From DASSKK01 sp035690495 (lineage in GTDB: Bacteria > Actinomycetota > Actinomycetes > Propionibacteriales > Nocardioidaceae): 59,736 nucleotides of DNA. The stretch lies in the NCBI GenBank assembly GCA_035690495.1, contig DASSKK010000040.1, positions 1-59,736 of the forward strand, given 5' to 3'. Positions 25,560-32,955 of the stretch are shown piece by piece. The notes beneath the pieces are model-generated. The model did not search any database and was not told the DNA's origin. It saw only the letters and a list, made by a program, of their open reading frames with translations. Each line of letters begins with the position of its first letter. Positions within the stretch are counted from its first letter, which is position 1. The position numbers and the translations under genes were made by a program.

Positions 25560-26399
25560 TCACGCCCAGCCGCGGTGAGAGCGGGCGCTGGCGTAGAGGC
25601 AGACCGCCGCGGCGGTCGCCAGGTTCAGGGACTCGGCCCGGCCGTGGATCGGAATCCGCACGCGATGATCCGCGAGGCCGGCCAGCTCTGGCGCGAGACC
25701 GTGTGCCTCGTTGCCGAACAGCCACGCCGTGGGGCGGGCGAGCAGCCGGTCGTCGACCGCGTCGTCGAGGTCGAGCTCCCCGTCGGACGAGGTCGCCAGG
25801 ACCAGGAGCCCTGCCTCCCCCGCACGGCGTACGACATCCGCCGGATCCGCCTCGACCGCGAGCGGAAGGTGGAACAGCGAGCCGGCGGAGGCGCGCACCG
25901 CCTTCCCGTTGTAGGCGTCCACGGACTCGCCCGCCATCACGACCCCCTGTGCGCCCGCCGCGTCGGCGCAGCGGATCACGGTGCCGGCGTTGCCGGGATC
26001 GCGCACCGAGGCGCACGCCGCGAGCAGACGAGGCCGGGACTCGAGGATCGCCGACACGTCGACGTCCAGGAACTCGCAGACCGCCACCACGCCCTGGGGG
26101 GTGACGGTCTCGGAAAGCGAGCCGAGCGCGGCGTCTTCGACGGCGTGCCAGGGGATCTCACATGCCCGGCACTCGTCCACCAGGTTCGCGTGTGCACCAA
26201 GAGCCGCCGACGACAAGAAGACCTCGCGCACGCACCCGGGAACAGCGAGCGCCTCCCGGACCGCCCGCGGTCCTTCGGCCAGGAACAGCCGCCGCTCGGC
26301 TCTCGCGGATCGGCGAAGCAGCCGGCGGGCGGCCTTGACCCGGCCGCTGCGGACGGTGAGGGAAGCCGGTCGGCCGGCGGGTCTCGCGGGGACGCTCAG
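25560..26399 (-). CDS. SpoU-family RNA 2'-O-methyltransferase, probable CTG start
   Basis: 279-aa SPOUT methyltransferase (TrmH/RlmB-like) that methylates a ribose 2'-OH in rRNA or tRNA. The N-terminal substrate-binding domain ends before the knotted domain, with RDPGNAGTVIRCADAAG, WLFGNEAHGL and IPIHGRAESLNLATAAAV as the three SpoU motifs. Only CTG codons can start the conserved N-terminus (LTVRSGRVKAARRLLRR). CTG 26399 overlaps the rplT stop (CTGA), with GGAGGCGG about 7-9 nt upstream. Being next to rplT, it probably modifies rRNA. Confidence 0.88.
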   Translation of the reverse strand: MSVPARPAGRPASLTVRSGRVKAARRLLRRSARAERRLFLAEGPRAVREALAVPGCVREVFLSSAALGAHANLVDECRACEIPWHAVEDAALGSLSETVTPQGVVAVCEFLDVDVSAILESRPRLLAACASVRDPGNAGTVIRCADAAGAQGVVMAGESVDAYNGKAVRASAGSLFHLPLAVEADPADVVRRAGEAGLLVLATSSDGELDLDDAVDDRLLARPTAWLFGNEAHGLAPELAGLADHRVRIPIHGRAESLNLATAAAVCLYASARSHRGWA

Positions 26400-26791
26400 G
26401 CGGACGCCGCCTCCGTACGCGGGGCGTTGACATCCTCGGGCAGCCCGGTCTTGGCGGTGGCGACCAGCGCGGCAAACGCGGCTGCGTCGTTGACGGCCAG
26501 ATCGGCGAGGATCTTGCGGTCCACCTCGACGCCGGCGCCCTTCAGGCCCTGGATGAACCGGTTGTAGGTCATCCCGTTGGCGCGAGCCGCGGCGTTGATC
26601 CGCTGGATCCACAGCTTGCGGAACTCGCCCTTGCGGGCACGGCGATCACGGTAGCTGTAGACCAGCGAGTGGGTGACCTGCTCCTTGGCCTTGCGGTAGA
26701 GCCGGGACCGCTGTCCGCGGTAGCCGGAGGCGCGCTCCAGGGTCGTCCGACGCTTCTTCTGGGCGTTGACCGCCCGCTTCACGCGTGCCAC
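26396..26791 (-). CDS. rplT: 50S ribosomal protein L20
   Basis: 131-aa large-subunit protein required for early 50S assembly. ARVKRAVNAQKKRR, ASGYRGQRSRLYRKAKEQV and RDRRARKGEFRKLWIQRINAA are conserved. GTG 26791 is chosen over the TTG two codons upstream because GGAG lies 7 nt before it and it gives the normal VARVKR start. The C-terminus has about 15 extra residues (EDVNAPRTEAASA). Confidence 0.97.
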   Translation of the reverse strand: MARVKRAVNAQKKRRTTLERASGYRGQRSRLYRKAKEQVTHSLVYSYRDRRARKGEFRKLWIQRINAAARANGMTYNRFIQGLKGAGVEVDRKILADLAVNDAAAFAALVATAKTGLPEDVNAPRTEAASA

Positions 26792-26848
26792 TTGCAAACT
26801 CCTTGATGCTGGAAGGTTCGGGTGGGAATGTTCGCCGCTTGTTGAGTC

Positions 26849-27058
26849 TTATCGGCCGAGCATCTTCTTCAGGCGCTTGGTGTCGCTCGCGGCGACGTCC
26901 ACGGTGCCGGTGTGACGACGGCGGTGCTTGCGCCCCCGCAACGGCGTCGACGCGAACGCCGCGCCCGCCTTCCTGCCCGCCTGCAGGCGCCTGAGCTTCC
27001 CCGTGCTGGTGGTCTTCACGCGCTTGCTGGCACCCGAGTGGGTCTTGTTCTTCGGCAT
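26849..27058 (-). CDS. rpmI: 50S ribosomal protein L35
   Basis: 69-aa basic protein, MPKNKTHSGASKRVKTTSTGKLRR, ending in KKMLGR. Conserved length and place between infC and rplT. AAGGA lies 7 nt before ATG 27058. Confidence 0.95.
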   Translation of the reverse strand: MPKNKTHSGASKRVKTTSTGKLRRLQAGRKAGAAFASTPLRGRKHRRRHTGTVDVAASDTKRLKKMLGR

Positions 27059-27134
27059 GGGATGGTCCTTCGTCGTAGGTCCGCACGGCTGGTCCGCGCG
27101 GGTCGGCGGTCTGGTGGTGTGTCGGCAGTCGTTC

Positions 27135-27809
27135 TCACATGTCCGGGTCTAGGCTCTCCGAGCGCCGGCGGGGCTTGCGGTCCTCCGGCGCGGTCGGCGC
27201 GATGGCTGTCCGCTCCGCATGCTCGGCGTCCCGCTCGGCCTGGCGCTCGGCGGCCCGCTCGGCCTTGGCCGCCTTGACCTCTGCCTTGGCCTCTGCCTTC
27301 TTCTTGTGCGGTCCGAGCACCATGATCATGTTGCGGCCGTCCTGCTTCGGCGCGGACTCCACGAACCCGAGCTCCTCGACGTCTTGGGAGAGCCGCTGCA
27401 AGAGCCGGAAGCCCAGCTCGGGACGGTGCTGCTCACGGCCTCGGAACATGATCGTGATCTTGACCTTGTCGCCCTGCTTGAGGAACCGGACCACGTGACC
27501 CTTCTTGGTCTCGTAGTCGTGCTGGTCGATCTTGGGACGAAGCTTCATCTCCTTGATGACCACGTTCGTCTGGTTGCGGCGCGCCTCTCGGGCCTTCTGT
27601 GCGTTCTCGTACTTGAACTTGCCGTAGTCCATGAGCTTGCAGACCGGTGGCCGTGCGGTCGGGGCCACCTCGACGAGATCGAGATCGGCCTCCTGGGCGA
27701 GACGCAGGGCGTCACCGGTGGGCACGATTCCGACGGTCTCGCCGTTCGGCCCGACGAGCCGGACCTCGGCGACCCGGATCCGGTCGTTGATTCGCAAGTC
27801 TGTGCTGAT
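27135..27809 (-). CDS. infC: Translation initiation factor IF-3, ATC start
   Basis: 224-aa IF-3, which checks start codons on the 30S subunit. N-domain ISTDLRINDRIRVAEVRLVG and C-domain KPKID-like KLRPKIDQHDYETKKGHVVRFL are clear; a charged Lys/Glu-rich tail follows. No ATG, GTG or TTG fits the known N-terminus. ATC 27809 follows AGGAGG by 4 nt. IF-3 genes typically use AUU/AUC so that the protein represses its own synthesis. The first gene of infC-rpmI-rplT-methyltransferase. Confidence 0.95.
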   Translation of the reverse strand: MSTDLRINDRIRVAEVRLVGPNGETVGIVPTGDALRLAQEADLDLVEVAPTARPPVCKLMDYGKFKYENAQKAREARRNQTNVVIKEMKLRPKIDQHDYETKKGHVVRFLKQGDKVKITIMFRGREQHRPELGFRLLQRLSQDVEELGFVESAPKQDGRNMIMVLGPHKKKAEAKAEVKAAKAERAAERQAERDAEHAERTAIAPTAPEDRKPRRRSESLDPDM

Positions 27810-27870
27810 GGGTCCTCCTGGGGGGTGGTATGCCGGGGTGACCTGACGTCGGGCGCACCGAGAGAGCCTC

Positions 27871-27911
27871 GAGAAACCAAAAGGCCTCCGCGTCACACCC
27901 AAGCGGAGGCC
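27871..27911 (-). terminator. Intrinsic-terminator-like attenuator in the infC leader
   Basis: On the minus strand GGCCTCCGC (27903-27911) and GCGGAGGCC (27883-27891) form a 9-bp GC-rich stem with an 11-nt loop, followed by TTTTGGTTTCTC. It lies about 70 nt before the infC ribosome-binding site and in the same transcript direction, so it would act as an attenuator rather than an end of operon. Confidence 0.7.
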
Positions 27912-28200
27912 GACACCCGGAGCCGCCAGGCTGCTAGGCCGTGGCGACACCGGCACGGGCAACGGCCACAGCGCCGCTTCCCGCAGACCGAACCCGACGA
28001 CGTGACTACCGTCGATGCGGGTGGGAGACGAACTCCGCTTGTCGGACCGGTGCGGTTTCGACCTGCCGCGCGTCCCGGATGAACCACCCGGGCCGCACAG
28101 ACGGCCGACCCACTCTGGTCGGTCGACACCAGTCTAGCCTGCCGCCCCACCCCCGCGCACATCTACCCGCCCGGGCCGGCGATCACGGAGCGCCGGCGGG
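27912..28200 (-). other. infC leader and upstream region without a gene
   Basis: No conserved ORF is seen. TAGACT on the minus strand (28131-28136) is a good actinobacterial -10 box; the matching -35 (TGCGCG) is weak. A transcript from there would have a leader of about 315 nt containing the attenuator hairpin. Confidence 0.4.
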
Positions 28201-29736
28201 TCATTCGCCGGACGCGCGCACCGGCGACTCCGTACCGGGCTCCGTCTCGGTGATGCCGCTCTCCGGGGTGTGGGGATCCTCGATGGTGCCCGCCTCGGCC
28301 ACGTGCCTGGCCTGCTCGTCGGTGGCTACCGCCGGACCCGATCCAGGCAACCGCCGGCGAGCGGGTTCGGGGGTGAAGAACACGCAGACGACCCCGACGA
28401 TCCCGGCGGCGATCAGGATGTAGGCCGGGATCATCGCGTCTCCGGTCGCCGAGATGAATCCTTGCGCGATCAGCGGTGTCGTGCCGCCGAAGGCCGACAC
28501 GGAGATGTTGAACGCCACCGCGACCGCGCCGTAGCGCACGTGGGTGGGGAACAGCGCGGGCAGCGTCGAGGGCTCCGTGCTGTTGAAGCACAGCAGCATG
28601 ATCCCGACGAGGAGGACACCGAGGAAGACCAGCGGATAGCTTCCGCCGAAGCGCATCAGCAGGGCCGCCGGAACCGAGGCGACGATGAGCAGCCCGCAGC
28701 CGACCCACATGATCGGCTTGCGTCCGATCTTGTCGGACAGGCGCGCCACGAAGACCACGACGAGCGCCAGGATCAGCAACACCACGGTGACGATGGCCAG
28801 CGACGGCGTGGATGCGACTTTGACGACCTGGGTGAGATAGGTGGGCAGATAGCCGCTCAGCATGTAGTTGGTGACGTTGAACGTCAAGACCAACCCCATG
28901 CACACCAGCAGCCGCGGCCACTGCTCGATGATCGTCTGCCGGAACTGCTGGGCGCCTCCCTCGGCTCCGGCCTTCTCCTCGTTGGAGAGCTTCTCGAAGG
29001 CCGGCGTCTCCTCCAGTCGCAGTCGCATGTACAACGCGATCAGCCCGAGCGGGGCGCCGAGCAGGAAGGGGATCCGCCAACCCCAGGACAGCATCGCGCC
29101 GTCGGACAGTCCCGCGGTGAGACCGGTGACCAGGGCCGCTCCGCACACATAGCCGGCCAGGGTGCCGACGGGCAGGAACCCGCCCATCAGGCCGCGACGA
29201 CGGTCCGGGGAGTGCTCGTCGATGTAGGTCATCGCCCCGACGTACTCGCCCCCGGTGGAGAAGCCTTGCAGCAGCCGGGTGACCAGCAGCAGGACCACCG
29301 CCCAGAAGCCGATGCCGACGCCCCAGAAGCTGTGGCCCGTGTAGCTGGGCAGCAACCCCGTTGCGGTGGTGGCGATGGCCATCAGTGTGATCGTGACCGT
29401 CAGCACCTTGCGGCGCCCGATCCGGTCGCCCAGTGGGCCGAGGACGAAACCGCCCAGCGGGCGCACCGCGAAGGAGGCGGCCAGGATCCCGAACGTGCCT
29501 AGGAGGGTCGCCGCACCGGAGCCGTGGCTGGGGAAGAAGACCCGGGAGATGACGGTCGCCAAGTAGGCATAGACCCCGAAGTCGTACCACTCCATGAAGT
29601 TGCCGACCGCCGTGCCCGCGATCGAGCGGCGCATGCCCTCCGGGTCGGTGACGGCGACCTCCTCCAGCTGCCACCTCCGACGGTGCGGGCCGCCCCGGGA
29701 CGGCTCGCCGCGAGGAACAGAGCGCTGGTCAGGCAT
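28201..29736 (-). CDS. MHS-family MFS transporter
   Basis: About 511 aa with 12 membrane helices; the metabolite:H+ symporter (ProP/KgtP/ShiA) group of the MFS. GNFMEWYDFGVYAYLA at the first helix and DRIGRRKVL after helix 2 are diagnostic, and RLSDKIGRKPIM is the matching loop between the halves. Likely substrates are organic acids, betaine/proline or shikimate; not decided by sequence. The long C-terminal hydrophilic tail (about 60 aa) is unusual. The start is uncertain: ATG 29736 is used, GTG 29784 and ATG 29634 are alternatives. Confidence 0.85.
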   Translation of the reverse strand: MPDQRSVPRGEPSRGGPHRRRWQLEEVAVTDPEGMRRSIAGTAVGNFMEWYDFGVYAYLATVISRVFFPSHGSGAATLLGTFGILAASFAVRPLGGFVLGPLGDRIGRRKVLTVTITLMAIATTATGLLPSYTGHSFWGVGIGFWAVVLLLVTRLLQGFSTGGEYVGAMTYIDEHSPDRRRGLMGGFLPVGTLAGYVCGAALVTGLTAGLSDGAMLSWGWRIPFLLGAPLGLIALYMRLRLEETPAFEKLSNEEKAGAEGGAQQFRQTIIEQWPRLLVCMGLVLTFNVTNYMLSGYLPTYLTQVVKVASTPSLAIVTVVLLILALVVVFVARLSDKIGRKPIMWVGCGLLIVASVPAALLMRFGGSYPLVFLGVLLVGIMLLCFNSTEPSTLPALFPTHVRYGAVAVAFNISVSAFGGTTPLIAQGFISATGDAMIPAYILIAAGIVGVVCVFFTPEPARRRLPGSGPAVATDEQARHVAEAGTIEDPHTPESGITETEPGTESPVRASGE

Positions 29737-29829
29737 GGGAGCGGAGTGCCCGCCAACGGGCACGCGTAAACAACAGTCGGTCACACCCGCGAACCTCGGC
29801 CCTGGCAGCGCCGGGTCGACCGCCGGTGG

Positions 29830-30804
29830 CTACGTCCCGGCCGAGAACGGGGCGGCCGGCAACGGAGGTGCGACGGTGATGCGTACCCGGGTTCCGTGCC
29901 TTGAGGAATGCAGCTGCACCAGGTCGCACAGGTGGTTGACCAGCCAGAGTCCGCGACCAGTTGAGGCGTCGGGGTCCGGACGCCGCCGGCCGGCGAGGGC
30001 GTCGGTGATCGAGCCGTTGTCGGCTACGTCGCAGACGACGCGGTCGCTCGTCGCCCAGATGGTTGCCGTCGCCGTACCGCCGCCGTGCCGCACGCTGTTC
30101 GTCGCCAGTTCGGTGACCGCGAGAAGCAGCTCGTCCAGCGCCGCAGCCGCGAGCAGCGGCGCGGCGATCTGTCGAGCCAGGCTGCGCAGTCGGCCGAGAT
30201 CGCTGCGGGCGACGGTGATCTGCTCGGCACCGGCCGGCGGAGACGGCAGGTGGCCCGTATCGGCCCATACCGTTCGCGGGTCGGTGTAGCGCTCGCTCGG
30301 CTGTCGCCGCCCGGCGGGGTCGACCAGCTCGGGATGGGTCCGCATGGCGTCAGCGACTGCCGGAGCGGCGAGCCCGGCGATGTCGTAGGGGCACAGCACC
30401 TGGGCGCCGCTCCCGTCGAACGCCGCGTTGATCAGCGCCTCATGCCGGGTGACCTCGGCGATCTCGGCCGGTGTCCGCGTGGCCCAGGCCGGTTCGCCGA
30501 CGAAGCTGACCGGCCGTCCGGGGTGCTCGTCGATGAACCCACGGATCTGCGGAATGATGAGACTGGGGTTGCGACCGAGCCGGGTCATGTCGGCAAGACG
30601 CACCTGCTCACCCCGACCGTCGAGGTGGCGACGGAGCAGCTCGCCGTTCGCGGGGGGCACGGCGACGAACACCGGGCGGCCGCCGTCGAGGGCGGTGTCG
30701 ACGAAGCGCAGCACGCCGTCGACGTACTGCCGTCGGTCCTCGTAGAACAGCACCTGGTGCCAGGCTGCGTGCTCACCCCGTTCGGTCGTAGCGGGCATGC
30801 TCAT
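29830..30804 (-). CDS. MEDS-domain protein with anti-sigma-type HATPase
   Basis: 324 aa. An N-terminal MEDS domain (HQVLFYEDRRQYVDGVLRFVDTAL...GRPVFVAVPP) as in DcmR-like sensors, and a C-terminal RsbW/SpoIIAB-type ATPase (LLLAVTELATNSVRHGGGTATATIW...STGRGLWLVNHLCD). Probably an anti-sigma factor kinase that senses a small ligand or phosphorylates a STAS partner. ATG 30804 overlaps the STAS gene stop (ATGA), the usual pairing of anti-sigma factor and antagonist. Confidence 0.85.
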   Translation of the reverse strand: MSMPATTERGEHAAWHQVLFYEDRRQYVDGVLRFVDTALDGGRPVFVAVPPANGELLRRHLDGRGEQVRLADMTRLGRNPSLIIPQIRGFIDEHPGRPVSFVGEPAWATRTPAEIAEVTRHEALINAAFDGSGAQVLCPYDIAGLAAPAVADAMRTHPELVDPAGRRQPSERYTDPRTVWADTGHLPSPPAGAEQITVARSDLGRLRSLARQIAAPLLAAAALDELLLAVTELATNSVRHGGGTATATIWATSDRVVCDVADNGSITDALAGRRRPDPDASTGRGLWLVNHLCDLVQLHSSRHGTRVRITVAPPLPAAPFSAGT

Positions 30805-31235
30805 GGCGACCACTTCTCCACCGCGTTGCCGGGCCACATCAGGTCCATCATGCGCTGCATGATCCGCGGAGGATCGTGCAGCACCAGGTGCCGTGGCGGC
30901 TGTGCGAGGGCCATGATCTCGGTGAGGCAGCCGGCGTCGATGAAGCGCAGGCCGGCGAGCCGCAGGTGGACGACCTCAGCATCGAGGGCGCTGAGCGCGG
31001 CATGCAGTGCGGCGCGTGTTGCCAAGTCGGCCTCCCCGTCAATGTGCAGCCCCGTCCCGTCGGGCAGTGCGGTGAGGGACAGGCCCGAGCCGCCGCCTTG
31101 CACGTTGGCTTCGGTCTCCGCGCCGAGCTGATCGGTGTGCAGGCCGCGCACCGAGGAGAGGAGCGCGTGGTCGAAGCGCTGGCGTTGGTACTGGCAGATC
31201 GTGGCCGCCGGCCGGGTGGCGAAGACCTCGTTCAC
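30801..31235 (-). CDS. STAS-domain protein with the tail of a MEDS domain
   Basis: 144 aa. The first 35 residues (NEVFATRPAATICQYQRQRFDHALL) are the end of a MEDS domain; the rest is a STAS domain (LSLTALPDGTGLHIDGEADLATRAALHAAL... with RFIDAGCLTEI), probably an anti-sigma factor antagonist. It continues the frame of the preceding gene after an in-frame TAG. GTG 31235 has AGGAG about 6 nt upstream, so it could be translated on its own. May be half of a split MEDS-STAS gene; see findings. Confidence 0.75.
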   Translation of the reverse strand: MNEVFATRPAATICQYQRQRFDHALLSSVRGLHTDQLGAETEANVQGGGSGLSLTALPDGTGLHIDGEADLATRAALHAALSALDAEVVHLRLAGLRFIDAGCLTEIMALAQPPRHLVLHDPPRIMQRMMDLMWPGNAVEKWSP

Positions 31236-31244
31236 ACGGGACTC

Positions 31245-31655
31245 CTACTCCAACAGCCGCTCACTGCCTGGCGCCCCATGAGTGGCCCAGGCCATGTCGC
31301 CGCTGACCCGGAATCCGGGGTAGCCATCGGCCAGCGCATCGTCCACCGCTCGGTGCAGCGCCGCGACCATCCGGTCCGGGTCGAACGGCAGCTCGGCCAG
31401 GTAGGTCTGCTCGCTCGAGCGGACAACCAGTTGCCCCTTCTCGACCGCCCCGTCGACCGGTATCCCGTCCTCGTCCAGTGCGGCCAGCACGTCGGCGGGC
31501 GCGACGCTGTCGGTGAGGTACCACACCCGGTCACCGGCGTCCAATCCGCTCTGGACGAAGTCGACTGCGATGCGACGCTGCTCGATCGGTGTCGTGAAGA
31601 GCACGCACCGGTGAACGCCGTGCCGGAGCGCGGTAGAGGGCGACAGTCCCGTCAT
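31245..31655 (-). CDS. MEDS domain, N-terminal part, ended by in-frame TAG
   Basis: About 136 aa from ATG 31655, which has AAGG 6 nt upstream. RHGVHRCVLFTTPIEQRRIAVDFVQSGLDAGDRVWYLTDS is the start of a MEDS domain. It stops at TAG (31245-31247) immediately after SERLLE. The next codons in the same frame, GAG TCC CGT GTG, lead into the rest of the domain. In homologues this place is usually LLEYE-type, so the TAG stands where a tyrosine codon is expected. Longer starts to 31712 are possible. Confidence 0.7.
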   Translation of the reverse strand: MTGLSPSTALRHGVHRCVLFTTPIEQRRIAVDFVQSGLDAGDRVWYLTDSVAPADVLAALDEDGIPVDGAVEKGQLVVRSSEQTYLAELPFDPDRMVAALHRAVDDALADGYPGFRVSGDMAWATHGAPGSERLLE

Positions 31656-31762
31656 GCGCAGCCTTCTGGTCATCCCAAGCCTGGCCGCTGTCTTCAGCCA
31701 AGGTGTCGGCACGACTCTACGCCCACCGCCTCCCCGCCATCACGCCGAAGCGCCGGTTCACC

Positions 31763-32248
31763 TCAGGGAGCCGGCCGCACCCATGCGTGTCCGCCGGAGA
31801 CGGGGACGAGAGTGTCGCCCGCAGCAAGCGAGCCCAGGTCCTCGGACTCGACCACGAACATCACCGGACCGGCCACGTCGAGCACCAGGGCGGCGGCGTT
31901 CTGCTGGCGGGCGGCCTGTGCGGCAGTGACCACGCTGACGGGCACCGGGCGCGCGTGCGGGTCCCATCGCTGCAGTGCCTCCTGGCCGCTGAACGCCAGC
32001 AGCGCGGTGCGACCGTCGGCACCGCGCATCATCACCGAAGCGATGTCCGAGGTCTTCTCCTCCCCCGTCTCGGAGCGCTCCCCCAGCACGGCGACCACTG
32101 GCACCAGCAGCCGAGCGTGCTGGAGCACCTCCAGCGTCGCCGCGTGCCGACGGCCGGGATCCTCGGCGTACGACGCAAGCGCTGCGGTGAGGCGCGGGTC
32201 CGCGACACCCTCGTCACCGGCGAACCCGGGATCGGGGATCTCTCGCAT
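31763..32248 (-). CDS. SseB-family protein
   Basis: 161 aa with the SseB N-terminal domain pattern: LLVPVVAVLG, then ASVMMRGADGRTALLAFSGQEALQRW, and a valine/alanine-rich second half (LVLDVAGPVMFVVE). Function unknown; such proteins occur near infC in several actinobacteria. No signal peptide or membrane helix. Confidence 0.8.
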   Translation of the reverse strand: MREIPDPGFAGDEGVADPRLTAALASYAEDPGRRHAATLEVLQHARLLVPVVAVLGERSETGEEKTSDIASVMMRGADGRTALLAFSGQEALQRWDPHARPVPVSVVTAAQAARQQNAAALVLDVAGPVMFVVESEDLGSLAAGDTLVPVSGGHAWVRPAP

Positions 32249-32493
32249 GCCTCGATCGTGTCATCCGCCCGGAGCCTCGGTCACACCGCGAAACCCTCGC
32301 GTGGGATCTCAGGCGCAGCCGGTCATGTCGGTAGGCACCCATCTGGGCACGGAGTGTAGGCACCCATCTGGGCACGGAGTGGTGCCTACCGACATGACCG
32401 GTGCAAGCTGCGACACCACTGGGCCAGCGGGGCCGCGGTCGATTCTGTCGCGAGACGGACGATCGGCGATCGGGCAGCCATTAGGCTTCAGGC
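32249..32493. other. Intergenic region with long inverted repeat
   Basis: A divergent gap of 245 bp between the SseB gene and the membrane protein gene. It holds the palindromic element at 32319-32401 and, at its right end, the -10 box TAGGCT (32482-32487), six bases before the GTG of the plus-strand gene. No coding region is seen. Confidence 0.6.
32319..32401. repeat. 21-bp inverted repeat enclosing a 25-bp tandem duplication
   Basis: Arms at 32319-32339 and 32381-32401 are perfect complements. Between and partly within them lie two identical 25-bp units, 32331-32355 and 32356-32380. The whole could fold as a long hairpin. It may be a small palindromic mobile unit or a strong bidirectional RNA structure. 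Confidence 0.85.
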
Positions 32494-32955
32494 GTGAGTG
32501 GAATCGACGCGACGACCTGGGATGCCATCGGCGCGGTCCTGACTGTAGTCGGGCTGGTGATCAGCGTGCTGGTGTGGCGTCGCCGGGGCGCGGCCGCCGG
32601 GCTGCGCGGGGTTGCCTGGTCGCTGCTGCCCGTGGCCGCCGGACTCACTGGCGTGCTGCGACTGATCTGGGAGATCGGCGGCTCGATCGGCCGGTGGGCG
32701 CTCCGGTTCGTGTTCAGCCCGGTGGTATGGCTGGGCGTGATCGTGGCCGGGGTTGCTCTGGTGCTGTTCGTGGTCTCGGGACTCTTGCGCCGTCGCGGTC
32801 CCTCGCGAAAGGCCGCACATGGCCGGCGAAGGAGCCGCGAGGCCGTCACGGACAAGTCGAGCCGCAAGCCCGCCGTACGCTCGGACGACTCGGACGACTC
32901 CGACGACGACCTGGAGGACGTGGAGGCGATCCTGCGCAGGCACGGCATCACATGA
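32494..32955 (+). CDS. Small membrane protein with charged tail
   Basis: 153 aa. Three hydrophobic stretches (WDAIGAVLTVVGLVISVLVW, GVAWSLLPVAAGLTGVLRLI, VVWLGVIVAGVALVLFVVSG) followed by a basic then acidic C-terminal tail (DDSDDSDDDLEDVEAIL). No recognised family. GTG 32494 is six nt after TAGGCT and has no ribosome-binding site, so it is probably leaderless. It is the first gene of a plus-strand operon; the next gene overlaps as ATGA. Confidence 0.65.
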   Translation: MSGIDATTWDAIGAVLTVVGLVISVLVWRRRGAAAGLRGVAWSLLPVAAGLTGVLRLIWEIGGSIGRWALRFVFSPVVWLGVIVAGVALVLFVVSGLLRRRGPSRKAAHGRRRSREAVTDKSSRKPAVRSDDSDDSDDDLEDVEAILRRHGIT

